Origin: Haloarchaeobius amylolyticus
Lineage (GTDB): Archaea; Halobacteriota; Halobacteria; Halobacteriales; Natrialbaceae
Reading direction: 5' to 3'
Assembly (NCBI RefSeq): GCF_026616195.1
Contig: NZ_JANHDH010000002.1
Location: 248,001 to 312,000 of the forward strand
Length of the DNA stretch: 64,000 bases
In this document: positions 55,122 through 63,535 of the stretch, one piece after another
Position numbering within the stretch: position 1 is the stretch's first letter
Layout of the letters: every line of letters begins with the position of its first letter
Position numbers and translations under genes: made by a program
Notes under the pieces: model-generated
Told to the model about the DNA's origin: nothing
The model's input: only the letters and a program-made list of their open reading frames with translations
Database searches by the model: none

Positions 55122-56033
55122 ATGGACCTCTCGGCCCCGCTTCCCATCCTCCTCCTCGCGCTCGCGCCGGCCGTGCTGTGGGGCTTCACGCCCGTCATCG
55201 AGAAACGGGCGCTCTCCGACGGCGGCACGCCACTCCAGGCCGCCCTCACCGTGGTCGTCGTCGACTCCGCGGTCTACCTGCTCGCCCTCCCGGTCTTCCA
55301 GCCCGCCCCCTTCGCCGACCTGACGCTCGGGACCGTCGCCATCTTCGCCGCCGCCGGCGCGGTCGGCACCGCCATGGGCCGCCTCGCCATCTTCGCCGGC
55401 AACGCCCGCGTCGGCGCGAGCATCTCCAGCGCGGTCGTCAGTGCCCGCCCCCTGTTCGCCACCGCCCTCGCGGTCGGGTTCCTCGGCGAACCCCTCTCGG
55501 CCCCGACCGCGGTCGGTATCGTCGTCATCGTCGCCGGCCTCGCCGTCCTCTCGGTCTCCCGCGGCGGCGACCTGAGCGGCTGGACCACCCGCGACCTGCT
55601 GGTCCCCCTCGCCGCCGCGCTCCTGTTCGCCGCCGGCAACGTGGCCCGGCGCTGGGGCCTCGGCATCGGCGAGGCGACGCCCCTCGAAGCCGTCGCCGTC
55701 AACGAGTTCGCCGCCCTCGTCGCCCTCGGCGGCTACGTCCTCGCTACCGGTCGCAAGCGCGTCATGGGCAAGCCCCCGAAGACCTACGCCGTGTTCGCCG
55801 CCAGCGGCGTCATCACCGCGGTCGCCCTGCTCTCGATGTTCACGGCGCTCGCCGCACCAGAGGGCCGGATCGCAGTCGTGGACCCCATCGTCGCCACCGC
55901 GCCGCTGTTCACGGTGGTCTTCTCGTGGCTCTGGCTCGGCAACCTTGAGCGCGTCACCCGGGGCGTGGTCGCGGGCGTGGTGCTGGTTGTTGTTGGGGCG
56001 GCGTTAGTTACTGGTTCTCCAAATTTAGCTTGA
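55122..56033 (+). CDS. DMT-superfamily (EamA-type) transporter
   Basis: A 303-residue protein with ten membrane helices in two EamA repeats (residues 5-140 and 155-295). It should export or exchange small metabolites. The last 14 or so codons (from about 55985) use GTT, TTA, ACT, AAT and CCA, unlike the GTC/CTC/GCC-rich body, and the AT-rich island begins there. The native C-terminus may have been replaced by island DNA, leaving an intact frame. Confidence 0.9.
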   Translation: MDLSAPLPILLLALAPAVLWGFTPVIEKRALSDGGTPLQAALTVVVVDSAVYLLALPVFQPAPFADLTLGTVAIFAAAGAVGTAMGRLAIFAGNARVGASISSAVVSARPLFATALAVGFLGEPLSAPTAVGIVVIVAGLAVLSVSRGGDLSGWTTRDLLVPLAAALLFAAGNVARRWGLGIGEATPLEAVAVNEFAALVALGGYVLATGRKRVMGKPPKTYAVFAASGVITAVALLSMFTALAAPEGRIAVVDPIVATAPLFTVVFSWLWLGNLERVTRGVVAGVVLVVVGAALVTGSPNLA

Positions 56034-56085
56034 GAGATGGAGGAAACCTGGTTCTGCCGTATTTAAACAATCTCCGAACCGAATA

Positions 56086-57498
56086 TTACATGTAATAATA
56101 ATACTGTGGCTTTACCCGTATTCCTCGCTGCTCTGACTCGGCCAAGATGGCACCTACAGCACGTGCAACTTTGATTGTCACTGGCTTCCTCCTCGCGAAG
56201 TCAGAAGTGTTCCAATCCATCTTGGTGAAAGATAAAATCTCCTTACAAAGATCAAGATACGATGTTTCACAGACTTCCGGGTCGGGCTCAACCGTAATTG
56301 GGGTTGGTACACGTGGACCGGGGTAAGTCTCGAGAGTCGGGACGTAGCCTTTCGTGTAGAGGAAATGCTTAGATGTCCCTCGCGGTGTTATGACTGTACC
56401 TCGTAGGGGGGGATACTGTCCAGTTGCGTAGAACCGAACGGGATCATTATCCCTAATTGTCACAAAATCTCGGGTATCTACATTTTCAGACCCTGAAATG
56501 AATCCCTGTCTCTCTTCCTCATCAAATCTGGAGGTCTTATGCAGCACGAGACGCCGCGGCTTAGTCCCTCTGTACCGTTCATACTGATTAAGAACTTGCC
56601 CAACAATTTCTTCTGCGCTGTCTTTTGTCAGGTGATAGTTTCTGGACTCCTCATCTTTTACTGCTGGGTCGCCCCGAAGGACGAAGCTTTCTCCCGTGCC
56701 CAGGAAAACTTGAGCAAGCGACGCATGCGCTTTCTCCCGATTTTCTCGGTCTCGGTAGAATGAAATCCCTGCGTAGCAGGTATCATTTTCAAGATGGGCT
56801 AATTTCCATGGGCGTCCTTCTCTTGACTTGTACAGAAGAGCAACTGCTAAATTCCATGCTACTTGTGCCTTTTCTTGACCTTGGCGGCTGAAGTCCAACG
56901 TTTGCGGTCGAATCAGCTGTGTTGGGAGGTCATATTGAAGACCGAATGTTTTTATTCGGTCGTGGAAGTCGGTCGTGCCGTCCTTCATCTTGGGCTTTTC
57001 AACTCCCGCGGGTGAGCAAGCCTCTACAATTTCCTCTGGGAGGGATATAACAACGACTTTCGGCGGTGGATCCTGTTCGGAGAGCCATTCTATGCGGAAT
57101 TTCATGATCTCCAGTAACTCACGAACGCTTCCGCTCGGTGTGGGTTCGTCTTTTATAATTTCAATGTCTTCTCTGGTGAGCTTGTCCTCCCACTTTGGTT
57201 GAAGATTCAAGCTTGCCCTGAATGGTGACTGTTCACCCATGGAGGGGAATGGAGGCTTATGACGTGCGATTTCATCTCCATCCCGAGGAATCACTGCCTC
57301 CATCTCTCGGAATAATTGTTTGCTTGCAGCAATCGATTGACTCGTTCCGATGAAGCCTAGCTTTATCTCGTTGTGATTAGCTGCTCCGCCCGGTGACCAC
57401 GGTCCGTGTTTCATAAGGCCTGCTCTCGGGTCTTGGGCTTCCCCTTCACCGAAGCGCAAGCGAGGTTCAGAAATATACTCTGTTGTGAATTTAGTCAT
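56086..57498 (-). CDS. Short prokaryotic Argonaute (MID-PIWI, catalytically inactive)
   Basis: A 470-residue short pAgo without N or PAZ domains. The MID domain (about 130-235) has FHDRIK (178-183), TQLIRP (193-198) and GQEK (207-210), supplying His/Lys, Gln and Lys of the guide 5'-phosphate pocket. The PIWI domain (240-470) has YAGISFY (S246 where active PIWIs have Asp), LVLHKTSRF (317-325, H320/K321 at the second acid) and DWNTSDFARRKPVTIKVARA. Catalytic Asp/Glu are therefore missing. The C-terminus QYYYYM is hydrophobic as in Argonautes, whose end helps bind the guide. It is translated with the nuclease through an 8-base overlap. Guide-directed target recognition, with killing by the partner, is inferred from bacterial SPARDA. 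Confidence 0.9.
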   Translation of the reverse strand: MTKFTTEYISEPRLRFGEGEAQDPRAGLMKHGPWSPGGAANHNEIKLGFIGTSQSIAASKQLFREMEAVIPRDGDEIARHKPPFPSMGEQSPFRASLNLQPKWEDKLTREDIEIIKDEPTPSGSVRELLEIMKFRIEWLSEQDPPPKVVVISLPEEIVEACSPAGVEKPKMKDGTTDFHDRIKTFGLQYDLPTQLIRPQTLDFSRQGQEKAQVAWNLAVALLYKSREGRPWKLAHLENDTCYAGISFYRDRENREKAHASLAQVFLGTGESFVLRGDPAVKDEESRNYHLTKDSAEEIVGQVLNQYERYRGTKPRRLVLHKTSRFDEEERQGFISGSENVDTRDFVTIRDNDPVRFYATGQYPPLRGTVITPRGTSKHFLYTKGYVPTLETYPGPRVPTPITVEPDPEVCETSYLDLCKEILSFTKMDWNTSDFARRKPVTIKVARAVGAILAESEQRGIRVKPQYYYYM

Positions 57499-58915
57499 TA
57501 AAATCACCCAATTGCTGCTGCTGACTATCCGTATCTCGAGTTGTGAGCTCTTCTTTATCGCCTGGAGACCGTTTGTTTACAACAATCTCTGTGATTTTTC
57601 TGAAACCGATTGCCTGTCCTGAGGTGTCCTTGTGCTTATTATGGATATTGAGAATTCGCCGCCAGTGCTTGTACTCACTGTGTGCTTGACTATTGTTGTA
57701 GCTATTCTGGTTGAATCGGTGGTGAAGTCTACCTTTTTGATCTCCCCGTATCAACGTGTGTTTTTTGCCGTTCTTTGTGAAATGGTTCTTCACTAAGACT
57801 GCGAGACAGAGGTCGCCGTCGAATGAAAGTAATTGCAACTGAGCAGCACGGTGACGAACGAAGGGTGAAGACCCATTAGTATATGCTTTCGAAACCAGCT
57901 GTCCTTTGATGTCTTTTTTGTCCAACTCCAGCGTGGGATGTTCGAACATCAAGAAATGCTTCCCGCGATACTTGAATGCGACTGGATTGTCCGGCTTGTT
58001 TGTTTCAACGAACACTCGCGATATCTCTCGCAATAACAGGACTTTAGCAGTATCAATATGGTTGGGATCTTCCATCCATCCACTGAATGAAACCGGAGAA
58101 ACGGTTTCCATCTTCGTCACTTTCTTGATTATATCCGGGAAGTCCTCTGGTGGTCGAAGCGAATAGACTTTGTTCGATTCGAACCAGAAGGGTTGAATTA
58201 GCGGAAGTTGCAGTCGAACTGCTTCTTCATTGTAATTTGGGACATCGACATCCCCAATGTAGATCTTTTGAGGAAGGTCGTTGATTTCTGCAAAGTTTGG
58301 TTCAAGTGGCTCGGTTTCGTTAATCGGTTCACGTTCACTGGTGAACCTCTCATCGAAATCGTATCTATTGCTCTTTTCGAGTTGGTCTGTCTCCATCCGG
58401 AGTACCTCGTACGTTGCAGGATGGACCGTCACATACTCACTGATGAATTCGCGAAACGTTTCATAATCGTAACTCAGCACCTTCTCACGCTGTGCGTCAG
58501 CAAGATCGTCGTTCTTCGTTACGCGGTCGTAGAACTCCTCGACCAATTCATCTTTTTGGTATGGAATATCAAATACAGCACGCCACTTGTTCGGAGCCGC
58601 GATCTCCCGGATGAATATGTGTAGTTCGAATGGCTCGGCTGCTGCCCTTTCCTGAAACTCGATAAGGTAGCTGGCGAATTCTCGTAGGAAATCGCTATTA
58701 GTCCGACTGAGTTTGGAATATTTTGCTTCAACCCAGATATCGAGACTCCCGTGTTCGTAAGTCCTCCTAAAGATTTGGTCTACAGTCGAATTGTCGTCCC
58801 TCGAGTCGCCAATATAGTCATACCCACGTGCTTCCCAATATTCACGAATTTGTTGCTTGTAGCTCTCTCCGTGTTCTGCACTTTTTTCCCGCCCACCTTG
58901 GTGATTCTGGAACAT
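57491..58915 (-). CDS. DREN-APAZ nuclease partner of short pAgo (SPARDA-type)
   Basis: A 474-residue two-domain effector. Residues 15-130 form a PD-(D/E)XK nuclease fold: helix with GESYKQQIREYW, then D59-x3-E63-x-K65 in LDIWVEAKYSKL. Residues 205-450 match the APAZ domain, with FVRHRAAQLQLLSFDG and VKNHFTKNGKK, which replaces the missing N-PAZ part of the Argonaute. In bacterial SPARDA the pair forms a complex that on target recognition cuts DNA without discrimination and kills the cell. The gene comes first in the operon and its stop overlaps the pAgo start. It is Lys-rich and less acidic than the surrounding proteome, and the DNA is AT-rich, suggesting recent acquisition. Confidence 0.88.
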   Translation of the reverse strand: MFQNHQGGREKSAEHGESYKQQIREYWEARGYDYIGDSRDDNSTVDQIFRRTYEHGSLDIWVEAKYSKLSRTNSDFLREFASYLIEFQERAAAEPFELHIFIREIAAPNKWRAVFDIPYQKDELVEEFYDRVTKNDDLADAQREKVLSYDYETFREFISEYVTVHPATYEVLRMETDQLEKSNRYDFDERFTSEREPINETEPLEPNFAEINDLPQKIYIGDVDVPNYNEEAVRLQLPLIQPFWFESNKVYSLRPPEDFPDIIKKVTKMETVSPVSFSGWMEDPNHIDTAKVLLLREISRVFVETNKPDNPVAFKYRGKHFLMFEHPTLELDKKDIKGQLVSKAYTNGSSPFVRHRAAQLQLLSFDGDLCLAVLVKNHFTKNGKKHTLIRGDQKGRLHHRFNQNSYNNSQAHSEYKHWRRILNIHNKHKDTSGQAIGFRKITEIVVNKRSPGDKEELTTRDTDSQQQQLGDFND

Positions 58916-58960
58916 GAAAACGGTATTCTAGTGTGTGTCCCTCAAGTAACAAGACAGGGA

Positions 58961-58968
58961 ATATAAAA
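58961..58968. promoter_or_regulatory. TATA-like element in the divergent SPARDA/PIN-unit promoter region
   Basis: ATATAAAA lies about 46 bases before the DREN-APAZ start (58915, minus) and 56 before the plus-strand start at 59024. The 108-base gap must hold both promoters, but which gene this element serves cannot be told. Confidence 0.35.
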
Positions 58969-59023
58969 CACTACCAAGGAATGGAAAATCTACAAGTGTA
59001 TCCTGGCATAACAGTTCTTAAAG

Positions 59024-59887
59024 ATGGACTCTGACACGAATCAAATTAACCTTGACGACGTGGCCGCAATCCTGTTTGAGGAATTCGATCGGCCTTCCAC
59101 AATGAGTCCAAAAGCGTTCTATAAACTCACCTATTTCATTAATAAGAACCTTCTCTCAAGAGGGTACGAAACTGATATTGACTATTTCTGGTACAAATAC
59201 GGGACTATGACTGCAACAGCGGGTAGTTCCATCACGATTGAGCCATCTGGAGAGAGATCTGAGGTGCTGTGCTCTACCACGTTGGATGAGATATCCATTA
59301 CTTCAGAAACTGAAAAAGAGATTCGATCGGTGACAAGAGAGGTCTTACAGGAGTATGAACGATTGAAAACAGAGGGGCTGACTGAGCGGATGTATAAAGA
59401 CGCTCCATATGATTTTCAGCGAGAATACCGGAAGCTGGACACTACTATCCAGACAGAGATACAAGTACATGGCGAAAATGAGACTGAATTCGACCGAGAG
59501 ACTATACGAGGACAGGTTAACGACTTTATAGATGCCTTCCCGGAAGAAGAATTCAGTGAGTATTTAAATGACCTCTATCTCTGGTACGATCTTCTATCAA
59601 CCACACTCGATGATAACTCTGTGAATGTCGGTCAGGTTGAAGACATCGCGGAAATCTTCTGGACAATTATCATGCTGGACTTGGGGACTGGACCAGAGAC
59701 CGGTATTGGTCCGAAAGAGTTCGCAAGGGAACTCGGAATTGATGACCCATATGATCTCCAAGGTTACCTGAGTTACCGACTCCAGCAATTGGAGGGTGAG
59801 CATCTTAAAATAGAACAGCCTCCAGATTTCACGGCTGAAGCAGCAGACGCGGTGATGGTGTCTCAATTAGACTTTGCAGAAATTTGA
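59024..59887 (+). CDS. Unrecognised protein paired with a PIN-domain protein
   Basis: A 287-residue acidic, mostly helical protein. Residues 27-62 (MSPKAFYKLTYFINKNLLSR and DIDYFWYKYGTM) faintly recall the helix pair of Panacea/DUF4065 antitoxins, but this is weak. It ends 6 bases before the PIN gene, so the two form an operon. It may be an antitoxin, adaptor or regulator of the PIN protein. It is divergent from the SPARDA operon with a 108-base shared promoter region. Confidence 0.6.
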   Translation: MDSDTNQINLDDVAAILFEEFDRPSTMSPKAFYKLTYFINKNLLSRGYETDIDYFWYKYGTMTATAGSSITIEPSGERSEVLCSTTLDEISITSETEKEIRSVTREVLQEYERLKTEGLTERMYKDAPYDFQREYRKLDTTIQTEIQVHGENETEFDRETIRGQVNDFIDAFPEEEFSEYLNDLYLWYDLLSTTLDDNSVNVGQVEDIAEIFWTIIMLDLGTGPETGIGPKEFARELGIDDPYDLQGYLSYRLQQLEGEHLKIEQPPDFTAEAADAVMVSQLDFAEI

Positions 59888-59893
59888 ACGCGA

Positions 59894-60637
59894 ATGTCAA
59901 ATTACTACTTAGATACGAACGTACTGATTGGCCATTGTTTCCTACAAAACCGCTGGCAAGACCACACTGATAGACTCTTTTCCACTAATAATACCCTCCA
60001 CACTAGCGAGATTGTTGTTTATGAATATTGCGTGAAGGACAGTCCTGGACGACCAGAAAGTGAGACTACAATTGACTGGTCTTCAACTGATGGGGTATTC
60101 GGGACCATACAGCGCAAAATCCGAAAAGGGAAACGGTATACGGAACTTGAGCTACGGAAACTTGATCATGATGAGGTAACTCCTGAGAAGGTTGCGGAGT
60201 TGGTCATCGAAAAGTTTGACATCCAAGACGAAGTAAAAGAAAAAGTCACTCGTCACTTCGTCAATCGGCTACCCTACGATTGCGACAGGAAAGATGCTAG
60301 AAAAGCTGTTGACAAACTTGTCCATACAATCACATCAACCGCGAAGGACCGAAAATCAGAACTTGCTGAGCGAGTCCAATTCCACCGCCGTGCACAAAAC
60401 CATCGCTCAGTCGAAGACCAATTACGACGTTTGATTTATCACGATGACGAGTCCTACGGCCCAGATGCAGCAGTCCTAACCGACGCGTTCGATCTGAAAC
60501 AGAGGGGCATCGTAGAGCGGGTTGTGACGGGTGACAAGGGTGATATATATTTAAATCTGAACGAGATTGACGCCATTACAGGACTCACTATCTTATATCT
60601 CAAAGATGAGTTCGCCAATCAAGAAGGACAGTCTTGA
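59894..60637 (+). CDS. PIN-domain protein with long helical insertion
   Basis: A 247-residue protein. Four acidic positions of a PIN ribonuclease fit: D7 (YYLDTNVLIG), E44 (EIVVYEYC), D191 (YGPDAAVLTDAF) and D214 (VVTGDKGDIYL). A normal PIN domain is about 130 residues. Here residues 55-180 form a long charged helical insertion. It is likely a metal-dependent nuclease that cuts RNA, and the toxin or effector of a two-gene unit with the preceding gene. No VapB-type antitoxin is seen. Confidence 0.75.
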   Translation: MSNYYLDTNVLIGHCFLQNRWQDHTDRLFSTNNTLHTSEIVVYEYCVKDSPGRPESETTIDWSSTDGVFGTIQRKIRKGKRYTELELRKLDHDEVTPEKVAELVIEKFDIQDEVKEKVTRHFVNRLPYDCDRKDARKAVDKLVHTITSTAKDRKSELAERVQFHRRAQNHRSVEDQLRRLIYHDDESYGPDAAVLTDAFDLKQRGIVERVVTGDKGDIYLNLNEIDAITGLTILYLKDEFANQEGQS

Positions 60638-60786
60638 TTGCTGCGGACTAGAAGACTCTATGACTTTGCTGAATTACTATTGAACTGACAGCAGCGGTGT
60701 GCGAGACAGAAAGGATGGGTGCAGCACAACACTAAACCACCATCGTCGATACTCTATTAGTCTCCCCCTCCATCTTGTTAGTCAAT

Positions 60787-62487
60787 ATGTTCCATGTCTT
60801 TGACCAGGTAATCCCTTTAAGTAAACTTCCAGAATGGATCGCGTTCGACCAGTCCCACGAATATTATCCGATAGAAGGAAACTGGACCCGCGTCTATCAG
60901 CAAGGAACGAACACCATAGAGACTGCCCATGGGGAGCTCAAGCAAACGTTCTATGCCCTACCCGCACTTGTCGACATTGACGACATTGACGACTTTTTAG
61001 ATACAGACCCGTACGGTAAAATCCGGGAACTAGAATTCTACGGAGGGGGCGAAGTCGGCACACCCTCTGGAGGATACGAATGGGACGACGGCACCACGCG
61101 TACCTTCAATGGAGTCGACATGGACCGCTTCCTAACCTCTTTCCGCTACAACCGGCCACAGCTCGAACCAGGAATCATCGACTACCACGATCTCGTTGAG
61201 GACTCCCCCGGAAACTACGTGACATATCACACCGACGACCTAGTGGTCAGATTCAGCGATGAAAAATGGGAGGAACTCACCTTCGGAGATCCTACAGTAC
61301 TAGAAAACGACATCGTTCACATCGATATCCAAACTGGATACCTGCTTGACTACCTTGACGTCCGCGATGCCGCTCTCGTCATCGGATACTTCGAAACCCG
61401 CGAAATACAATACGAGAGTCAAACAATCAACATTGAAGAAAAAGACCATGAACCAGTTGATGTATTCGATGGCCCTGCATTCCGATATGCTTCCCCAACC
61501 ACAGGCCTCTCCACCATTCCCAGCGGCGAACTCCACTGGCTCTGCCCCATCTATCCGACCACGAGTGATGCGAGTGCCCAACGCCAACTTGAGGAAAACA
61601 AGGAAGCTAAGTTTGTCACACTTGACGGGAACGAATTCTCAGTTAAGGATGTCGAAGGGGGTGTTCCTGGATCAGCAAGGTACACGGATTGGGCGTTCTT
61701 CGACATGGACGTTCTGGAGAAGTACATAAAATCCGAAGACGGGACTGTCGAGTGGTCAACAGCGCAGATGGGCAATGTCGAATGGCAAGACCTCATGATA
61801 CAGCGGATCTTCCGGAACGAGGAGTATGAGGTCGTCATCCTTCTCGAGGACCTGAAAAAGATCCCTGCATCTGAAGTCCCACACTGGAAAGCGCATAACA
61901 GAACGCCACAAGGTGGTGTTCCTGACCATGCCATTACAACCTACATAGAGGGGAAATTTGTCGACGAAGACGCGGATTCGTCGTACAGTAGCCGAGTGAT
62001 GGATGCGATTGATGCTCTTGCCGAACAATTCCAATCAGTTCACGGCTCTCCAATGCTCGGTGGCCTCCGTGAGGACGACCCAGTTGATCAGGTGATTATG
62101 CCTGCCCGCAATGAGAAAGACCAGTTGTTGGACGCGATGGAAGCCCTCAATGAAGTATTCTTTGAACGGATTGGAGGGAACCATATCGATAATATTCAGG
62201 ACTACCTTCCGGAGGAACGAGCTGAAGAGGTGGACGGATCGAAATCTGCACTCTATGAAATGTCCGTCTACCTGTTCAATGAGAGTAGAGCGGGGGATTT
62301 GCTTGATCCACTTAATGCTGTGTACGACCTTCGTATTGACCGTGCCCACCGCGGGAATAGTAAATGGCAGCGAGCTATGGATTCTGTTGATATGAGCCGC
62401 CCGGTCAGGGACTACCGAGGTACGTATATCCAGATTATGACTCAGGTGGCAGAGTCGCTAGAGGAAATTGAAGAAGAACTGGACTGA
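60787..62487 (+). CDS. Large unrecognised protein with HEPN-like C-terminal motif
   Basis: A 566-residue acidic soluble protein. No family is recognised across the first 430 residues, which look like a beta-rich N-terminal domain. The C-terminal 130 residues are helical and contain LRIDRAH (R516 to H521), the R-x4-H pattern in the LRxxxAH form of many HEPN ribonucleases such as ApeA- or RloC-like proteins. Start at ATG 60787; a TTG 12 bases upstream is possible. It probably belongs with the defence genes of the island. The enzymatic assignment is tentative. Confidence 0.55.
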   Translation: MFHVFDQVIPLSKLPEWIAFDQSHEYYPIEGNWTRVYQQGTNTIETAHGELKQTFYALPALVDIDDIDDFLDTDPYGKIRELEFYGGGEVGTPSGGYEWDDGTTRTFNGVDMDRFLTSFRYNRPQLEPGIIDYHDLVEDSPGNYVTYHTDDLVVRFSDEKWEELTFGDPTVLENDIVHIDIQTGYLLDYLDVRDAALVIGYFETREIQYESQTINIEEKDHEPVDVFDGPAFRYASPTTGLSTIPSGELHWLCPIYPTTSDASAQRQLEENKEAKFVTLDGNEFSVKDVEGGVPGSARYTDWAFFDMDVLEKYIKSEDGTVEWSTAQMGNVEWQDLMIQRIFRNEEYEVVILLEDLKKIPASEVPHWKAHNRTPQGGVPDHAITTYIEGKFVDEDADSSYSSRVMDAIDALAEQFQSVHGSPMLGGLREDDPVDQVIMPARNEKDQLLDAMEALNEVFFERIGGNHIDNIQDYLPEERAEEVDGSKSALYEMSVYLFNESRAGDLLDPLNAVYDLRIDRAHRGNSKWQRAMDSVDMSRPVRDYRGTYIQIMTQVAESLEEIEEELD

Positions 62488-62782
62488 CATTGAAACTCCA
62501 ACTGGAAGGTATCGGTTCCGCATCTCAGATCTGAATACGCGCCCTGTATTTAGCACGGCCTCGACGAATTGTCTCTGAAAAGGTATTTAAACAAAGTCAG
62601 CTATATTAATTTGACATTTATTTGGGCGGCTTGCAACTCTCCAAAGATGGTAACAGAGTGTAAATTCGAAGATTCGTACTATTTAAAGAGAGATGCTGGA
62701 TTCATGCAAGCGTGTTCGCGTGGGGGATCTATGAGTCGGGTATCACGAATATTTTTCAGGCCACTAAATAACCATCTTACCG
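62488..62782. other. AT-rich gap between the HEPN-like and winged-helix genes
   Basis: No gene is supported. It has TATA-like stretches GTATTTAAAC (62583-62592) and CTATTTAAAG (62679-62688), and GAATATTTTT (62748-62757) at about -30 to the next gene. The rest is AT-rich DNA without a convincing open frame. Confidence 0.5.
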
Positions 62783-63340
62783 ATGGAAAGAACTGTAGAT
62801 GGCGAAAAATGGGTAACACGTGGATGGGTCAGCGTTCTCGAGGTCCTCTATGAGACTGATGTTGTAGTAAGTCTGAGCCATATGACTGTCCCTGAAAATA
62901 TTTCAGAAGATGGGTATGAGGTTGTAGAACGTCTATCTTCAGATTCCACGTTACTTACAGAGACTGAACTCACCGAAAATCAAGCCATAATTGAACTAAA
63001 CCATCTTCTTGATGAGGGTCTTATTCACTATATCAAACCATTCGATGACACAGATTTCGTTGTGTATCGTTTGACTGAGGAGGGGTACCAAGTTGCTCAT
63101 GATCAGCACCGGACAAAAAAGGAAGATGAGTGGCGTTCGGAGAGTCGAAAAATCGACATAGTGCTCACGCTTGCTACCGGACTGCTGGCAGCGACGGCCT
63201 TGATTCAGGCGTACTTGGCGTATCAGGAGATCCAGCCACCAGAGCAGATGTGGTTGTTAGGAGGCGCTAGTGTCGTGTTTCTGTTTACTTTTTCGCTCGT
63301 TATTGGCCGGCGTGGCGGCCGTGGACCTGACCTTTGGTGA
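62783..63340 (+). CDS. Winged-helix protein with two C-terminal membrane helices
   Basis: A 185-residue protein. Residues 44-105 look like a winged helix (TELTENQAIIELNHLLDEGL, then VVYRLTEEGYQVA), residues 106-124 are charged, and two membrane helices follow (about 125-147 and 156-176) before a short basic tail. Joining a DNA-binding domain to a membrane pair is uncommon in a small protein, and it could be a membrane-tethered regulator or a pore-forming effector. No family is recognised. GAATATTTTT at about -30 suits the ATG at 62783. Confidence 0.6.
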   Translation: MERTVDGEKWVTRGWVSVLEVLYETDVVVSLSHMTVPENISEDGYEVVERLSSDSTLLTETELTENQAIIELNHLLDEGLIHYIKPFDDTDFVVYRLTEEGYQVAHDQHRTKKEDEWRSESRKIDIVLTLATGLLAATALIQAYLAYQEIQPPEQMWLLGGASVVFLFTFSLVIGRRGGRGPDLW

Positions 63341-63535
63341 TACAGAGCACGAGACATGGACTCACACGAAAACGTATGACCACAGGATTATGCTCTCTGC
63401 GCACCTTAAATCAGCAGAATCGCGTGAAGGCGACGACCCGCGGTACGAAGCGTATCGAACTCGCTGACGCGTAGGACACTCAATATAAGAGGGACCTACC
63501 GCTGTCTGTCGAATTTGAAACGGTACGAAACGGGA

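Larger units (their letters stand above)
55983..63535. other. AT-rich accessory island carrying short-Argonaute and other candidate defence genes
   Basis: Composition changes sharply at about 55983, inside the end of the DMT gene, and returns to the haloarchaeal norm near the tRNA-Arg gene. Within it are the DREN-APAZ/pAgo operon, a two-gene PIN unit, a HEPN-like gene and a winged-helix membrane gene. The 3' end of the tRNA faces the island, the orientation expected for tRNA-targeted integration. However, no integrase gene and no copy of the tRNA 3' end at the left edge were found. Confidence 0.7.

Noticed and set aside
56034-56100. Duplicated tRNA-Arg 3' end as an attachment site at the left island edge
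   Set aside because: No stretch resembling the tRNA 3' end was found there by eye. The ATTACATGTAAT palindrome near 56083 is unrelated to the tRNA.
62569-62853. 94-codon open frame before the winged-helix gene
   Set aside because: It overlaps the start of the better supported gene at 62783, has no motif, and its composition is non-coding-like.
63270-63467. 65-codon frame overlapping the end of the winged-helix gene
   Set aside because: It overlaps a real gene in another frame and shows no family resemblance. A degraded gene remnant is possible but unsupported.
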